Assembly (NCBI RefSeq): GCF_003324165.1
Contig: NW_025407851.1
Span: forward strand, 310,001 to 374,000
From: Naegleria lovaniensis
Lineage: Eukaryota; Heterolobosea; Eutetramitea; Acrasida; Naegleriidae
DNA: 64,000 bases
Direction of reading: 5' to 3'
Part shown: in pieces, positions 32,356-44,700 of the stretch
How the letters are laid out: each line of letters begins with the position of its first letter
How positions within the stretch are numbered: the stretch's first letter is position 1
The notes under the pieces: model-generated
The model's input: only the letters and a program-made list of their open reading frames with translations
The model's database searches: none
What the model was told of the DNA's origin: nothing
Translations under genes and position numbers: made by a program

Positions 32356-35300
32356 ATGAAAAAACGAAAGACCATCAATGCCCGATCGATCAAACAAGTC
32401 CTAGAGAAACTACAACAGAGGTATAAGGTGTTTTCATTTGATGATTTTGATCGGAAATTGGAATCGGATAGTGTTGAGAGGGATTTATTGTCGATGGAGA
32501 GACTTGATGCTCAGTTTCATGTAAGTGGGTGTTGGAAGCATTACAGTTACTAATATGAAGTGAACTAAATGAATATTATTACGAATTCTGATCATACAAT
32601 AATTATCTAATAATAATTGGTTTGATTCCATTGAATGATCCTTTTCCGATTCACAGAAATACGACATTGTCAGTGCAATACTATCTCAAATAGAGAATGT
32701 TTTTACAAAGGATGTCATACAAAAAATTAATCAACAAGGAGAAGATTCTCTACTCTTTGACATCATGACAGGCAGCGTAAATTTTGGAGAACAATTAACA
32801 AGCTCACCCAAATTCGAGCATTTATTGCTACAAGTATTAGCTGAAGTTGACAGAGCCATTATTGAATTTAAGGAAAATGGATGGACAAAAGAACCAAAAT
32901 CTAGTCACACTTCCACTCGAGATACTACCTCTCCTTCTGCCGAGTCTGAGTTTTACTGGGAAAATTTTGTCAACCAAAAATCACACATGTTTGAAAGCAG
33001 CGATCGACGAAAGGAGCTTGCTCTAACCATTGGAAACAAACTCTTGGAAATTAACACACGAGTGGAGGCAGCCAAAGAACTTCACAAAATGTTTGCAGCT
33101 GATATTGTGTCGAATGAACATTGGAATCTTGTGCTAGAAAATGTCACCCTAGGATTATCGGATGAGAATGACGAAGTACGAAATTTATGCGTAGCCATGT
33201 ACAAAAATTTCTTCAAAGTCTCACCACCAGAAGCTACTGCAGAAATTCATATTAATTTACTGAATCATCTCATAGAAAGAACAAGCCAATATCAGGAATT
33301 ATCTACACTTCAATTGGAAGCTATAGAAAGTAATCATGGACTTTTGGATTCTTTTAAAGTGTTAATCCAATTTAACTATGAAGTTCCAAAGAATTGGCTT
33401 TGCTTCTTTGGCGACACCTCCAAAACATTGCTAGAGAAAACATTTGTACTTCTCTCCAATCGTGCAGCTTACTATTTTTTAAGCTATCTTGACACAGAGA
33501 ATGAATGGTTTGGCAGCTGGATGAAGGAGTTCAAAATTCGGAAAAAGGTTATCAAATTAATACCAAAATTAGAATTTTTGAGCCGAGTTTACGAAGGTCT
33601 TTCATCAACCTCCAAGGATCAGAAAACAATGACCTATTTTGTGTTAACTCATAGCTCGGCCATATGCTCTCGCCTTCTTCAGAACAAGGATTGCAAATCC
33701 ATTATTGACTACAAGTTTATGATCCAAAAATTATGTGAATCCTTTTTGACAGCAATTAGGGAACAAGAGGAGGCTGTTATTGACTCAATGCATTATCGGA
33801 GACTCTTGTCAATAACCAAGCAGGCCTTAATTAATATGAATTCTGTTTATTTCGACGTGGATTATATTGCATTTTTGATGTCATCCTTTGTGTCCTCGTT
33901 TGAGATTAACATGTTCACAGAGCAGTTTATTACTGCTATATGTGAAATTTGCAATAGTGCACTCGTTAACCATGCTCAGCAAGTGAGCTCTAATGAATGT
34001 ATTATGGATAGGTTGTTTACTTTTCTCACTGAGATTTTTTCGTCAGAATCTTTGCCACACACTATCAAGCTTCATGGATTAGATATATTTAAGTCTATCA
34101 CTAAGAACGAGAATTTATATGACAAGATCGAGTCTACCCACATGTTGGATTTAGTCATTGAACAAAAGAAAAATTTATATGACAAGGTCATGCACATATT
34201 ATTGCACATGACACACAAGACGAGAGGATTAGTCCTTCTTTCAAAATATGAAATTTTAGACGAATGTTTGGATCATCTCTTCTCAAGGTAAGTGAATGGA
34301 TTGATGGTCTTACAATATATCATTAATTATTACGACAATATAATACACACACCATATTGACAGCTCTCAGCTATGCCTTCCTTATCACTGCTACACGCTC
34401 TCTCAAGTTGGATGCGTTCGAACATCATATACAGATATTGCCATCAATTACCTAACAGACCTCATTGAAAAAGAAAAATTAATTTATGATCAGTTTGACT
34501 GGACACCTGAAACTGAGAGAAAAGATTTAGATCAATTCAGATATGACATTACTCAAATATTACTGCTTTCTCCTTTCTCCTATGAGATCTCAAGTATTGT
34601 TGATGAGATTTGGTCATTTGTAAAACAAGACTATGAATGTGACTGTGTGGTAAGTATTTGTTCTATGCACGCTTTTAAGCCTAAAATTATTATCATGTGC
34701 AATACCACAGTTTGGATTACAATTATTTTCTAGCCTTATTAACAACTTAAATGCAGCAGCATCTCTTTACAGCAGCAATTTATGGAAGGAACTGTTGAAA
34801 ATTTCCTTCTCAGAGGACACCTCCATCATTGATGAACCTTCATACATACGGAACTCGATTGTTCAATTTTGTACCACGGTTGGAGGTAAATCAGAACGAA
34901 GAGAACAACAGCTATTCCCCTTCTCTACATGTAAAGCATCGGTAACATTTGATGGGACAGACTTTGAAGGCGATCCAACTTTAACAGAAGTGTTGCAAAG
35001 CCATTCAATTCTCGAGTACAGATCTTTCATTACAAATACATGCTTAGTTTCGGTTACAGTTCCGTCCAAAGACCTACATGAATGCCTCAATCAAAATATT
35101 GGATCATTTGGATTGAAATATCTAGCTTCCTATTTTAAATCTGTATATGGAGAGGAAAGACATTTTGATGCATCTCAAAGCTGGTCAAAAATTCTGGCCA
35201 CTCTTCTTTTCGGAAACGACGTAGAAAAAGTCAAAATATTCCTTGCCAATAATCCATTTCTTGACTTGATTAGCAATCATCAAAATTTTATTCTAGAAAT

Positions 35301-35700
35301 TACTTCACATATTGAAACCATATTATGTGAAGAATTTCCTATTCAGTACAACTCATTTGTCATGTGTGGATTAAGCATTTCCAATATTATCACTCGATGG
35401 TTGAGACAATTATTTTTCAACTTTTTAGATTTGAGATGTATTTTTCAAATACTGGCTCTTTTGAAAGAATTTGGGTTGAACGCATTGGTCATTGTTTGTG
35501 TTCTGTTATTGAAACATCAGGCATCGTTTGATAATTGTCAAGAATACAAATTGAAAGCGTGGACCATGCATATTTTCGAACCGCTTCAAGTCGATGGTGA
35601 GTGGTTTAATGCTCTCATGGATCCTTCTTCAGAATTCTTCAGGTTAAAAAACAAGCACAAGGGCTCTTTGGTTTCATTTGAAAATTCGAACAATTATTAA
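32356..35700 (+). CDS. TBC1D32: TBC1D32/BROMI-like ciliary protein
   Basis: Four exons: 32356-32520, 32657-34287, 34364-34649, 34711-35700, joined in phases 0, 2, 0; product 1023 aa. The frame is open upstream but the first ATG is 32356 (MKKRKTINARS). The protein is almost entirely helical, ARM-like (FYWENFVNQKSHMFESSDRR, NEHWNLVLENVTLGLSDEND, VRNLCVAMYKNFFKV), and closes with a degenerate TBC-like domain containing ISNIITRWLRQLFFNFLDLR. Helical repeats plus a C-terminal TBC fold with WLxQxFLNYLD-type sequence is what I recall for broad-minded/TBC1D32. That protein works with CDK20/CCRK in cilium assembly and length control. The Rab-GAP catalytic Arg and Gln fingers are not apparent, as in other BROMI proteins. 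A flagellar role fits a Naegleria-like amoeboflagellate. Confidence 0.7.
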
Positions 35701-35800
35701 ATGAGATTGTCTGGTGTTCTCGAATGTACATGCAACTGCATGCTCTTACAAACTTTCTTGCAGCAACAACGAACAAAGAGAGGAAAAAGCACAAAAAAAA

Positions 35801-38800
35801 ATGCTTCCTTCACCAACTCTTCAAGTGAAACGCAAGCGTGAAGAGAACTCTCACCCGAGCAGCAATGATCATCAAGAAGAAGGGCATTCCGAAGAACCAG
35901 CTCATCTTCTCATGAGAGAACAACTCGAACGATTCCGAATTGAAAAGTTAATGAAATTAAAAACAGAAAAGGAGCGTTATGAAGCAAGAAAGAAGGAGCT
36001 TGAAATTTTGGAAAAGTTCATGTACAGCAGCAGTAGTGGTAGTAATGATGATGAAACTCGACCACAGGAAGTCTCACATGAGAAGCAACAACAGGATCAT
36101 GAGCCACAAGATCAAACCATTGATCCAATATTAGATGATATTCTGTCTTCGCAGAAAAATTTAGTTCACATTCACGTGGGTGGAAAGAATTTTGTGACCA
36201 CCCTTCAAACGCTCACAAAGAGAGAAAATATGATCAAAGTCATGTTGAATTCAGATTTTAAAATTGACAAGGATGAAAATGGTGCAATTCTTTTCAAAGA
36301 TCGAAATCCTGATTACTTTCCTCACATCTTGGAACACTTGCGTACAGGTATGTGCACACAATAAGTGATTTCATTGTAATATTTAACATTGATTTTTTAA
36401 AACCATTCAACACTTCCAAAGGCTCAACAACACATATTGGTTTGTGGGAAGAACATGGTGCTGAATCGATCCAACATTTGAAAAATTTACTGGAAGAATC
36501 TGATTTCTTTGGAACAACAAAATTGAGCGAAAGAATTTGCCAACTGCTCACAGAATTTGGAGAACAGCCAGAAGGAATGCAAGAGGACGATGACGACGAT
36601 GTTCAAGAGGTAACCATGCCTACAGTTTTCAACGACACGATGGTTAGTGAAAATCAGCATTTAGCAGACGATGAATGGATTTCAAAATTCAACCAATTGA
36701 CCGTTCAAGAAAAGTCTCGAGTTGAAAAGTATTTCAATGAACATGAATCGCTCTTAGAGCAAGAAAAGCAAATAGTTTTAGAAAAAGAGAGCAACTTACA
36801 ACCTACCTTTATTACTTTCAATGTAAGAGGTGTCAAGTTTTCAATCAACATTGAAAAACTTGTGAAACATTCAGAAAGTATTTTCATTGACATGCTTCGC
36901 AAAATGGACAAGACTTCCTCCATCTTTCTCGACCGTGATCCTGACGTGTATGGAGTCATATTTAATTATTTAGAATCTGGAAACACCTCATGCATTCCCA
37001 AAGAGCTTCCTAAACAGAAACAAATATATAAGGAGGCAAAGGAACTCAGATTAAGAGAATTGACTGAATATTTTGACCCATTTCGATATCCTATTGAGCT
37101 ACTTGGAGAAAAGCTTATTAAGATGAAGCAAGAAGAGGATTTACTACGAAATTTATATGTTGTAGATAGAGACAACAGCATGCTTGATGATCCATATTTA
37201 CATCTAGTTAGCGTTTTTGGAACTGATCATCAACTTCGAGATTTTTCCAGATATGATCCTCCCAAAGGAATTGGTTTACTCTTTGACTTTGAGGATCCAA
37301 ACGAAGCAAGTGCTTTTTCAAGCAAGAAAAACTCAATTCCTTCAGTACCTAAATTGTGTGAATCACGACAAGATTTCTTTCGACAATTTAATGCCTTCAC
37401 CTATGGCTTGTTCAAAGATATGGATTGGAATAATTGTTTTGTTGCAGGCGGAAGTGTATTGGCAGCAGCACTCCAAGTTGAGCAAATCAAGTTGCGTGAT
37501 CATTTCAAGAATCCCACACATTCCAATACAGATCTAGATGAACCCAACGAAAACTTGCTTTACAATTGGGACAATGACGATGGTGATGTTGTTATCGAGC
37601 ATGAGCATAGCAAAGATGAAAAAGTGTTGAATAGTGATGATGAATATGTTACTGATTCAGAGGGAGAAAGTGAAAACGAATCAGACTATGATTCAAATGT
37701 CGAGTTAGTGAAACCAGAAATGTTTGACTGTCGTTTGGCTCGATATTACACATCTTCCAATACATGGAAAAACAGTGATATTGACCTTTTTTTCTATGGA
37801 CTCTCTGAAGAACAAGCAGAGAACAAGATTATTGAAATTTTTAACTTGTTTAAGAAGAATTTAAAGAAAATTCCCCATCAATTTTACAAGGTACCCTCTT
37901 TGGGTAAATTTACCATTGACGACATTGTCACATTCAGAACTGAACATGCTATCACTTTTAGATTTAACAATCCCATTCGACCCGTTCAGATCATTTTACG
38001 TATCTACAAGAATCCAGCTGAAATATTAATGGGCTTCGATGTACCAAGTTGTTGCTTTGGTTTTGATGGAAATCAATTGTATTGTTTACCACGAGCAAAG
38101 GAAGCTATAAGAATGAGATGTAATTGGGTCGATCCAGACCGACAATCCACAACGTATGTACTGATTACTTGAATTCAAGGATTCTTAACCATGCAATTCA
38201 AACATCATTCTGTTCAATTTGTAATATTATTTTAATATTTACATTACTCCAAAAATAGGTATGAAGTGAGACTTGTGAAATATGCAATGAGAGGTTTTAG
38301 GATTGGTGTTCCTGGTTTTTCTTTCAAAAAAGTAAGAGACCCAATATTTGTTCGACCAGACAAGTTACGAGTGTTCTGTGCTAGAAATTCGAAAGCTGGA
38401 ATAGCCAAATTCACAGGACTTGCCAAGATCTTGATTATGAGATTGACGTATCGATGTCCCTTTGTTCATTCCATATTGCAGAGGGCCATGACAAGAGCAC
38501 AAGTTTCCAAAGCAAGGGATATTCTCAAACCGAATGAAAATCATGACTATGCTCAAGTGTCCTTTGTAAGAACGAGACGTGAACGAGCAATTAGTATTTC
38601 ACGTGATTGGTCAAAACGAGAAGCTCGTTTACAATACGTGATACATGAACTACACAAACAACCCTTCTTTGTTCAAACGTTGAATGATATTGATGGAATT
38701 TTGAACATCACACATTGTAAGGAATATGCTCTGCCTCAAAAAATCAAATGGATCACCATAGAGCCAGGTCGACAATATGTTGGTAGTTTCCACCCAAGCA

Positions 38801-39267
38801 CCATTAATTTCTTTGCAGATGCTTATTCAAAAGCAGCTACTTGTGTCTGGAAGAGCAAATATGTATGGGAATGGCGTAAAGACAACTCAACATATGAAAA
38901 ACAACAATTTGATGTTGATACGAGTTGTGAACTCGAAAGACGGTTTAAAAAGTTTTTTAAGGAAGAAACATTGTCAAAAAAGCATTCTCCAACTCGATAC
39001 TACCGCATCAATGAGTATCAGTATGTTGACTTGTTGAAAATGGTACTTGTTGACAAATCTGGACCAGTGGAAAAGAAAAAAGCTGTACAGCGAAGACGAA
39101 CAGCACGTAAATTGGTGAAAAAGAGCGTTCGGACCGAACACAAACATCGTTCCCTTAGCAAAGAACCACAGGAAAATGAAATTGTGGAAGTTTCCAGTGA
39201 TGACAGTGATGTCGAACACTTTCCAGAATTAACACAAAACAAGCTCAGTGGTGTTTTCTTTTTTTAA
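35801..39267 (+). CDS. Tandem BTB/T1 protein with nucleotidyltransferase-like domain, paralog B
   Basis: Exons 35801-36347, 36422-38153, 38259-39267 (phases 1 and 2), 1095 aa. The start MLPSPTLQVKRK follows an A-rich leader. A charged coiled coil precedes BTB/T1 domain 1 (about 120-215: LVHIHVGGKNFVTTLQTL, then FKDRNPDYFPHILEHLRTG, interrupted by intron 1). BTB domain 2 is at about 308-405 (ITFNVRGVKFSINIEKLV, FLDRDPDVYGVIFNYLESG). Then VAGGSVLAAALQVEQ (about 524), an acidic spacer of about 100 residues, NSDIDLFFYGLSEEQAENKI (about 633), PIRPVQIILRIYKNPAEIL and VDPDRQSTTYEVRLVKYAMR. The conserved WITIEPGRQYVGSFHPSTIN has a counterpart in paralog A (WITVDPGTQSIGSFHP). The GGS...DID pattern is complete here, whereas paralog A has GGG. 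The C-terminus is basic then acidic. Function unknown. Confidence 0.75.
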
Positions 39268-39442
39268 CGAATAGATGTGCATGCTGGCTAACTGACTCTT
39301 TTAGTGCACACGTGAATCAACCTGTTCACACAATCATTAAGCAATGTTACAACGTGGCACCTCTTTCGAATAAACTTCATAAGGAAATAACCACCATTGC
39401 CACCAATAACGGGTAAAGACAAGACTTCAAATTTGAAGAACT

Positions 39443-41023
39443 TTACTGTACAATGTTGGAAACCATATTTCTTGATTCTTGTGGGGTCTCAATGCTGCCA
39501 CATTTCACATGTTGTTCAGCATTTGACTGCTGAGTCAGTCGTTCCAAAGCTTCTGCCTCTCGCTCCTCTTTTTCGAGTTTGTCTGCGATCTTGTTTAAAT
39601 CCTCCACATAATGTTGTACAAATCTCTCAAAGTAAAAAGAGGCTCCATTGTAAATTGAACATAAAAACACGCCTGAAAGCATGAGAGCATGAAGGTAGAA
39701 ATTGTCAAATGCAAATTTCACGGGAATGAGTGTAAGCATATGATAAATAAATTGAAGAGTAATAAATCCATAAGGACGATATTTAGGTCCATAAATCTTG
39801 TCACTTAATATCTGAATGTACGATTTTGATGTGAGATAACGATACGTGGTTTGTAAGTGTTCTCTTCTCTGTAAATACGACTTGTCAATTACTGTTTTTC
39901 ACCATGAATAAAAGTTCCATGGAAACAATTATATATAATGAACATACCATTGGTTTTGATCGTGTATCCAATTTGCCAAAAACAAAAGAGTACGATATGT
40001 GTATAAAACACGTCACGAAACGATATCGTACATTTTTCATCATTGCAAATGTGATATTCTTGCCTTGTAATAGGAAACTTGACAATTCCATCTTCATGTT
40101 TCACCATCCATCTCAACACAAAAATCACTAAATTTGGATAAATATGAATAAAGACTGATGTGACTTTTTCAATGGAATGAAACACCAAACTATTTCTCCA
40201 CATGATGACTGCAAATAACAATGGACCAGTACAATTCACAAAATTCATCATGAACAAGTGTGGACTCGTCGGATACAAGGTCAAATAGAAAATTAGAATT
40301 AAATTTGCCAAGTAACAAAAATCGAGCATAAAGTAATGATAACCTCTTCCATGATATGAAAAGAATCTCACAACCATGAATATCACACACAAGATCATGT
40401 AATAATTGGGAAGAAATTGAGGGTATTTGGCAAGTAAAAAGGTCGATGAGGTCAAAATGATTACTCCCAACGTAAAGGCTAACTTGTCCTTAAATTTGAT
40501 CGTTTCAGGTCTTTTCCGTAGTGGATATGTTCATAATGATCATATACATGTTGAAAGAACAATAAATGTTATGATATATATAAAAACTTCATGCAAGTTC
40601 TCACCTTCTTAACTCTCGTTCTAATTTTTCCTTTCTCTTCTTCAACTCGAGTTTCCGATCATCCACTTGTTTCTTAATATTGGAGGATAAATTTTGAACA
40701 CGGTCCATGAGTGCATCTTTACGATGTTTGAAAACGTTTTGAATTCTTTTCCAAACTTTGACTAATTCTTCTTCTTCATCTAGTACATCAGCTAGAGATT
40801 CATAATTGTACATGTCTTCATAGAAATCATCAGAATCGTCTTCGGAAGAGTCATCGGTTGTTTGCTGCTGCTGCGATTCTGCTAAGGTTCCATCTCCTGT
40901 AGTATTGTTGAAGCTAGGCGAGGGAAAGGGTGTTGCTGTGGTTGTACTGATCGTGATCACGTTCTCATCAAGCTGATCATCATGATCCTTCATAACGTCT
41001 TGCTCGGAAAGGGTTTTCTGCAT
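39443..41023 (-). CDS. GPC1: Glycerophosphocholine acyltransferase (Gpc1 family, DUF2838)
   Basis: Three exons: 41023-40605, 40510-39948, 39891-39443; introns 40511-40604 (GTGAGA) and 39892-39947 (GTATGT) preserve the frame and give 476 aa. Exon 1 encodes an acidic, Gln-rich N-terminus and a charged coiled coil (RRKDALMDRVQNL-type). From residue 140 on the protein is polytopic: LAFTLGVIILTSSTFLLAKY, YYMILCVIFMVVRFFSY, then the family core GRGYHYFMLDFCYLANLILI, and MMNFVNCTGPLLFAVIMWRN followed by SLVFHSIEKVTSVFIHIYPN. This core is characteristic of Gpc1 from yeast and plants, an ER-type membrane enzyme that acylates glycerophosphocholine with acyl-CoA to make lysophosphatidylcholine. Some eight membrane spans are seen. 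It ends with a charged cytosolic tail. Confidence 0.85.
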
Positions 41024-41223
41024 TTTTAATTTTTTATTTGAATTTCCAAATCTGGAATCAGTTCAATGATGATCTTCATTCTTGCGGTTTTAAAGAGCTC
41101 TTGTTGAGAAATGACGAACAATTAATTTTGTTGTTCTCCAAATAATAACATTATAAATCTCATGACACGTTTTCTTGATTGGCATCATCATCGGAAAGAC
41201 CTTTAATAAAACCTAGCAATAAT

Positions 41224-41505
41224 TTAAATAGAAGCCAACAAAACAGCTGTAAATATACATCCTGGAACCCATCCGAGTATGGTCAGAATAATGGCACACA
41301 CATCAACCATACTACACAAAAAATAATAATTATTACAACATCCGATACCCGTTTGTGTTCCCTCCTCCTCTACTTTTCGTCTCTCCCATATCATGATGAT
41401 ACATGGCACCACTGGAGGAAACAAGAAGACGAATAGCCATCCCAAGGCCAGTAATCGCGTTCTGAAGATCTTTAAATCGCCTTTGATTTCCCATTTGAGA
41501 GTCAT
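41224..41505 (-). CDS. Pmp3/UPF0057-like small membrane proteolipid
   Basis: 93 aa, two predicted membrane helices. Helix 1 (LLALGWLFVFLFPPVVPCIIMIW) contains the FPP motif of the Pmp3 family; after a charged loop with a Cys pair (GIGCCNNYY) helix 2 is VDVCAIILTILGWVPGCIFTAV, matching the family's DhxINILLTxLGhhPGxIHA signature. Pmp3/RCI2 proteins influence membrane potential and salt/cold tolerance in yeast and plants. The family is usually about 55 aa; the longer polar N-terminus and loop are unusual. No intron is needed. The gene sits upstream of the Gpc1-like gene on the same strand. Confidence 0.65.
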   Translation of the reverse strand: MTLKWEIKGDLKIFRTRLLALGWLFVFLFPPVVPCIIMIWERRKVEEEGTQTGIGCCNNYYFLCSMVDVCAIILTILGWVPGCIFTAVLLASI

Positions 41506-41726
41506 TTTTTTTTTGTGTGGTTTTCACAAGATGAACTTGGAAGTCGAGTTCGTCTTTGATTTCTTTTCAACAAAGGTTCACTGTTGTCTTTGCTGCATTC
41601 TAAACGACAGAATTCACAACGTTTTTGTTTGTTTAAGAAACCTTAATTAGCTGTTGGGACAATTTTAAAAAATACTTATACATCAAATAATGATGTTTTA
41701 AATTTATAATTAATCATCAAAAAAAA

Positions 41727-44700
41727 ATGAAAAGAATAATAACGAACAACATTGTTCAACAGATGCTGTTTTACCCGAAAAGAAATTCCAATTCTTCTCT
41801 GTCAATTAAATCAAATACAATTATTACGAACAAGAAATTGTTGTATGATCCTACAACAACAACATCGGCATTTGGCCAAATACGTTCGTACATCACCACA
41901 AATTGGTTGAAAGAAGCATCATCAGCACCAAAATCCTCCCAACAAATCACTCTCAATTTGACTGATTATAAGAAATGGAGTGCCCAACAAGTAGCATCAG
42001 TACTGACCTCTCCTGAATCTTTGGGTGGAGCTGATTTGTCAGTTGATGATGTGAATTCTTTGTATGAGAATGATTTTGATGGCTCAGCTCTCCATAACGT
42101 TGTTGAGGATATTCAGAAGAAGGATGAATACTTTGCTCTTGATCAATTCAAGAACATTTTAAAAGACAGTGGTTTTAAAATGACTTTTCGACTCTCCAAC
42201 ACTTGCCAAACTGTTGTACATTGGGTGCTCGATCAATTAATGACCAGACAATATTCACTATGGCAATTGGAGCCAGTGATTAAGCACATCAAGCAAAAAT
42301 TGGGCGAACCAATTGCAAAAGGAGGTGCTGATTTGAGTCTTGATCAAGTTTCTTCATTAGATGATAAATCTCTCTACACCATTGCACAAAAAGTAGTCTC
42401 TTCCGAAGGTGAATCTGTGGTCATTGGAAATCTTGACTTGAATTTGGACACAATAGTTGTCGAATGGGTCAAAGAATTTCTCCTACAAAACAATAAGATT
42501 CAAATTGAGCTAAAGAAATTCACTAAGGCTCCGAAACGTTTTATCCGATCAGTTTTGGACGATTTTGCTAACCATGTCAAAGCTTATTCAACAAATGAAA
42601 AAGAATCAGTATTGCAGTTCAATGAGAAGATGAAACAATTTCAACTCGACAAAGCTGATTCCCCAATCTATTTGTTCGAGAATGAGGGACCAAATAACAT
42701 GGAAATAACTTCTTCAAAGGCCATATCGTGCGATTTAGGTCCCACATTCCCTTCAAACAAGTATGACGAACATTATGAATTTATTACTTCACGTTATGTT
42801 CTTAATCCATTGTTGGTATTAATTGAGGCTACAGGAACTGGAAAAACTCATTTTGCTTATCACTTAATTTCTCGGGGACACATTGTATTGAAAATTTCAG
42901 TTCTTCACAAAGTTATATTGAAGAGCTATTTGAACACAATACTTAACGACTCACAAAATAGTATGGACTTGAGATGTTTATTAGATACAGTAATACGCCG
43001 TTTCATCAGGTCATACTTATTTGTGGCTGATATTATTATTAGTAATATGGACAAATTGAGCACTATGGAAAACATTGAAAATATTAATCTGTACTTGTAC
43101 AAATATATCTTGAATGAGGGTTTTAAAATGGTAGAAGAAGTTTTTAAACAAAAATATGAACAGTATACTTTTTCTCCTCAGTTAGAACAAGTTATGTTTT
43201 TAATTGACGAAGCTCACAATTTTGACGACTTTGACAACCAAATTCCTCTAAGAAACGACGTAAACAACGGCAACCTGCTAACTCTTCTCACTTCCAACAT
43301 GAGATATTTTGGCCCAGTAATATTAACAACAACCTCTGCAAATGCTATAGAGGACAAAATTGAACAACCTATTTCGCACGATTGTTCAAAACCACGTTTT
43401 GAAAAATTTTCCTACCACTTTAAAAAACCGCTTCCAATATTGCATGCCAAACAAGTAACAAATTTTTTAGACATGTTTATAGATACCAGTAGAAAAGGAA
43501 ACGATAATTCAGAAATTTGGAATATTGTTGCAACATTTTTACAAGGTCCGATAAGACTATGTGAAGAATTTCTTCAACAATTATTTTTAGTGTTGTGCAA
43601 ACAGTCAGCTCTTCAATTTAGATCTTTTACAGACTTGATATATACAAATCTTTGCACTCTCGTTTTTCGTAAAGAGAATTATGGACAAACAAAAATTCAG
43701 AAATCCTTATACAAGAGTTTATTCTACAGATTAGCCTTGCTTGGAGAGGTAAATTTAACAAAAACTAACGATATTATTTCATCACGACCATGTGTGTTAT
43801 CTTTTGAGGAACAAAATGTTGCAAAGTTTTTGTTAACACATGGTTTGAGTTATACCTATGATAACACTAACAAAATATATAAGATTATCAGTCCAATAGA
43901 AAGAATGAGATTGCTGAAGACTCTTCAACAAGAGGGATCTGAGGCTAAAAGTGATTGGTTTTTATATTCGCACAAACAATTGAGCGAAATTGATGATATT
44001 TCACCTCTCTCTGAAGTGGCTGCTGTATATTTTATTTTGAACCATTTTGAATTCTTTAAACAACAATTCCCAGGGACTTATTTGCAAAAATATTATTCAC
44101 CTGCAAAGTATTATATTGAAGATTCAGAAATTTCCAAAGATTCATTGGGCACTGATTTCAAAATTTCATCTCTTCTTATTAACACAATGCATTGCAATAT
44201 GAAAGGATTTCAAACAGAACGGTATCCATTAACAGGAAACAATGACCTTTTGTCACAGTTTTTAGTACGCCCATGCCACCATGCAGGACCTGATGTATTG
44301 GGAATGTTAATACGTTCTTCCAACGTTAAAGATGATACAATTCCTTTTTGTATTCCAATTGTTGCAGCTGTGACTAGGACAACAGGAGACAATGTAAAAT
44401 TCAAGAACAACTATGATACAACTGATCTCTCCAATTTGTATTATGAGAAAGTGGCAACAACAATCTCTCCACCAACTAATGACCTTGCAAGGAAAGAAAG
44501 AAATTCCTTAAACACAGCTATTACTGATATTGTGAAAACAGGAAACATGTTGAGAATATTATTTCATCCCAATGAAACTTTCAACAGCTCTCTTGGTGAC
44601 AGAATTCCACAATACGATAATGATGATGCAGTTGAAACAGTATTCTCTGATCATGCAGTCCTGACTAAGAAGGGACATTGTATCTATGAAATTTCGAATA

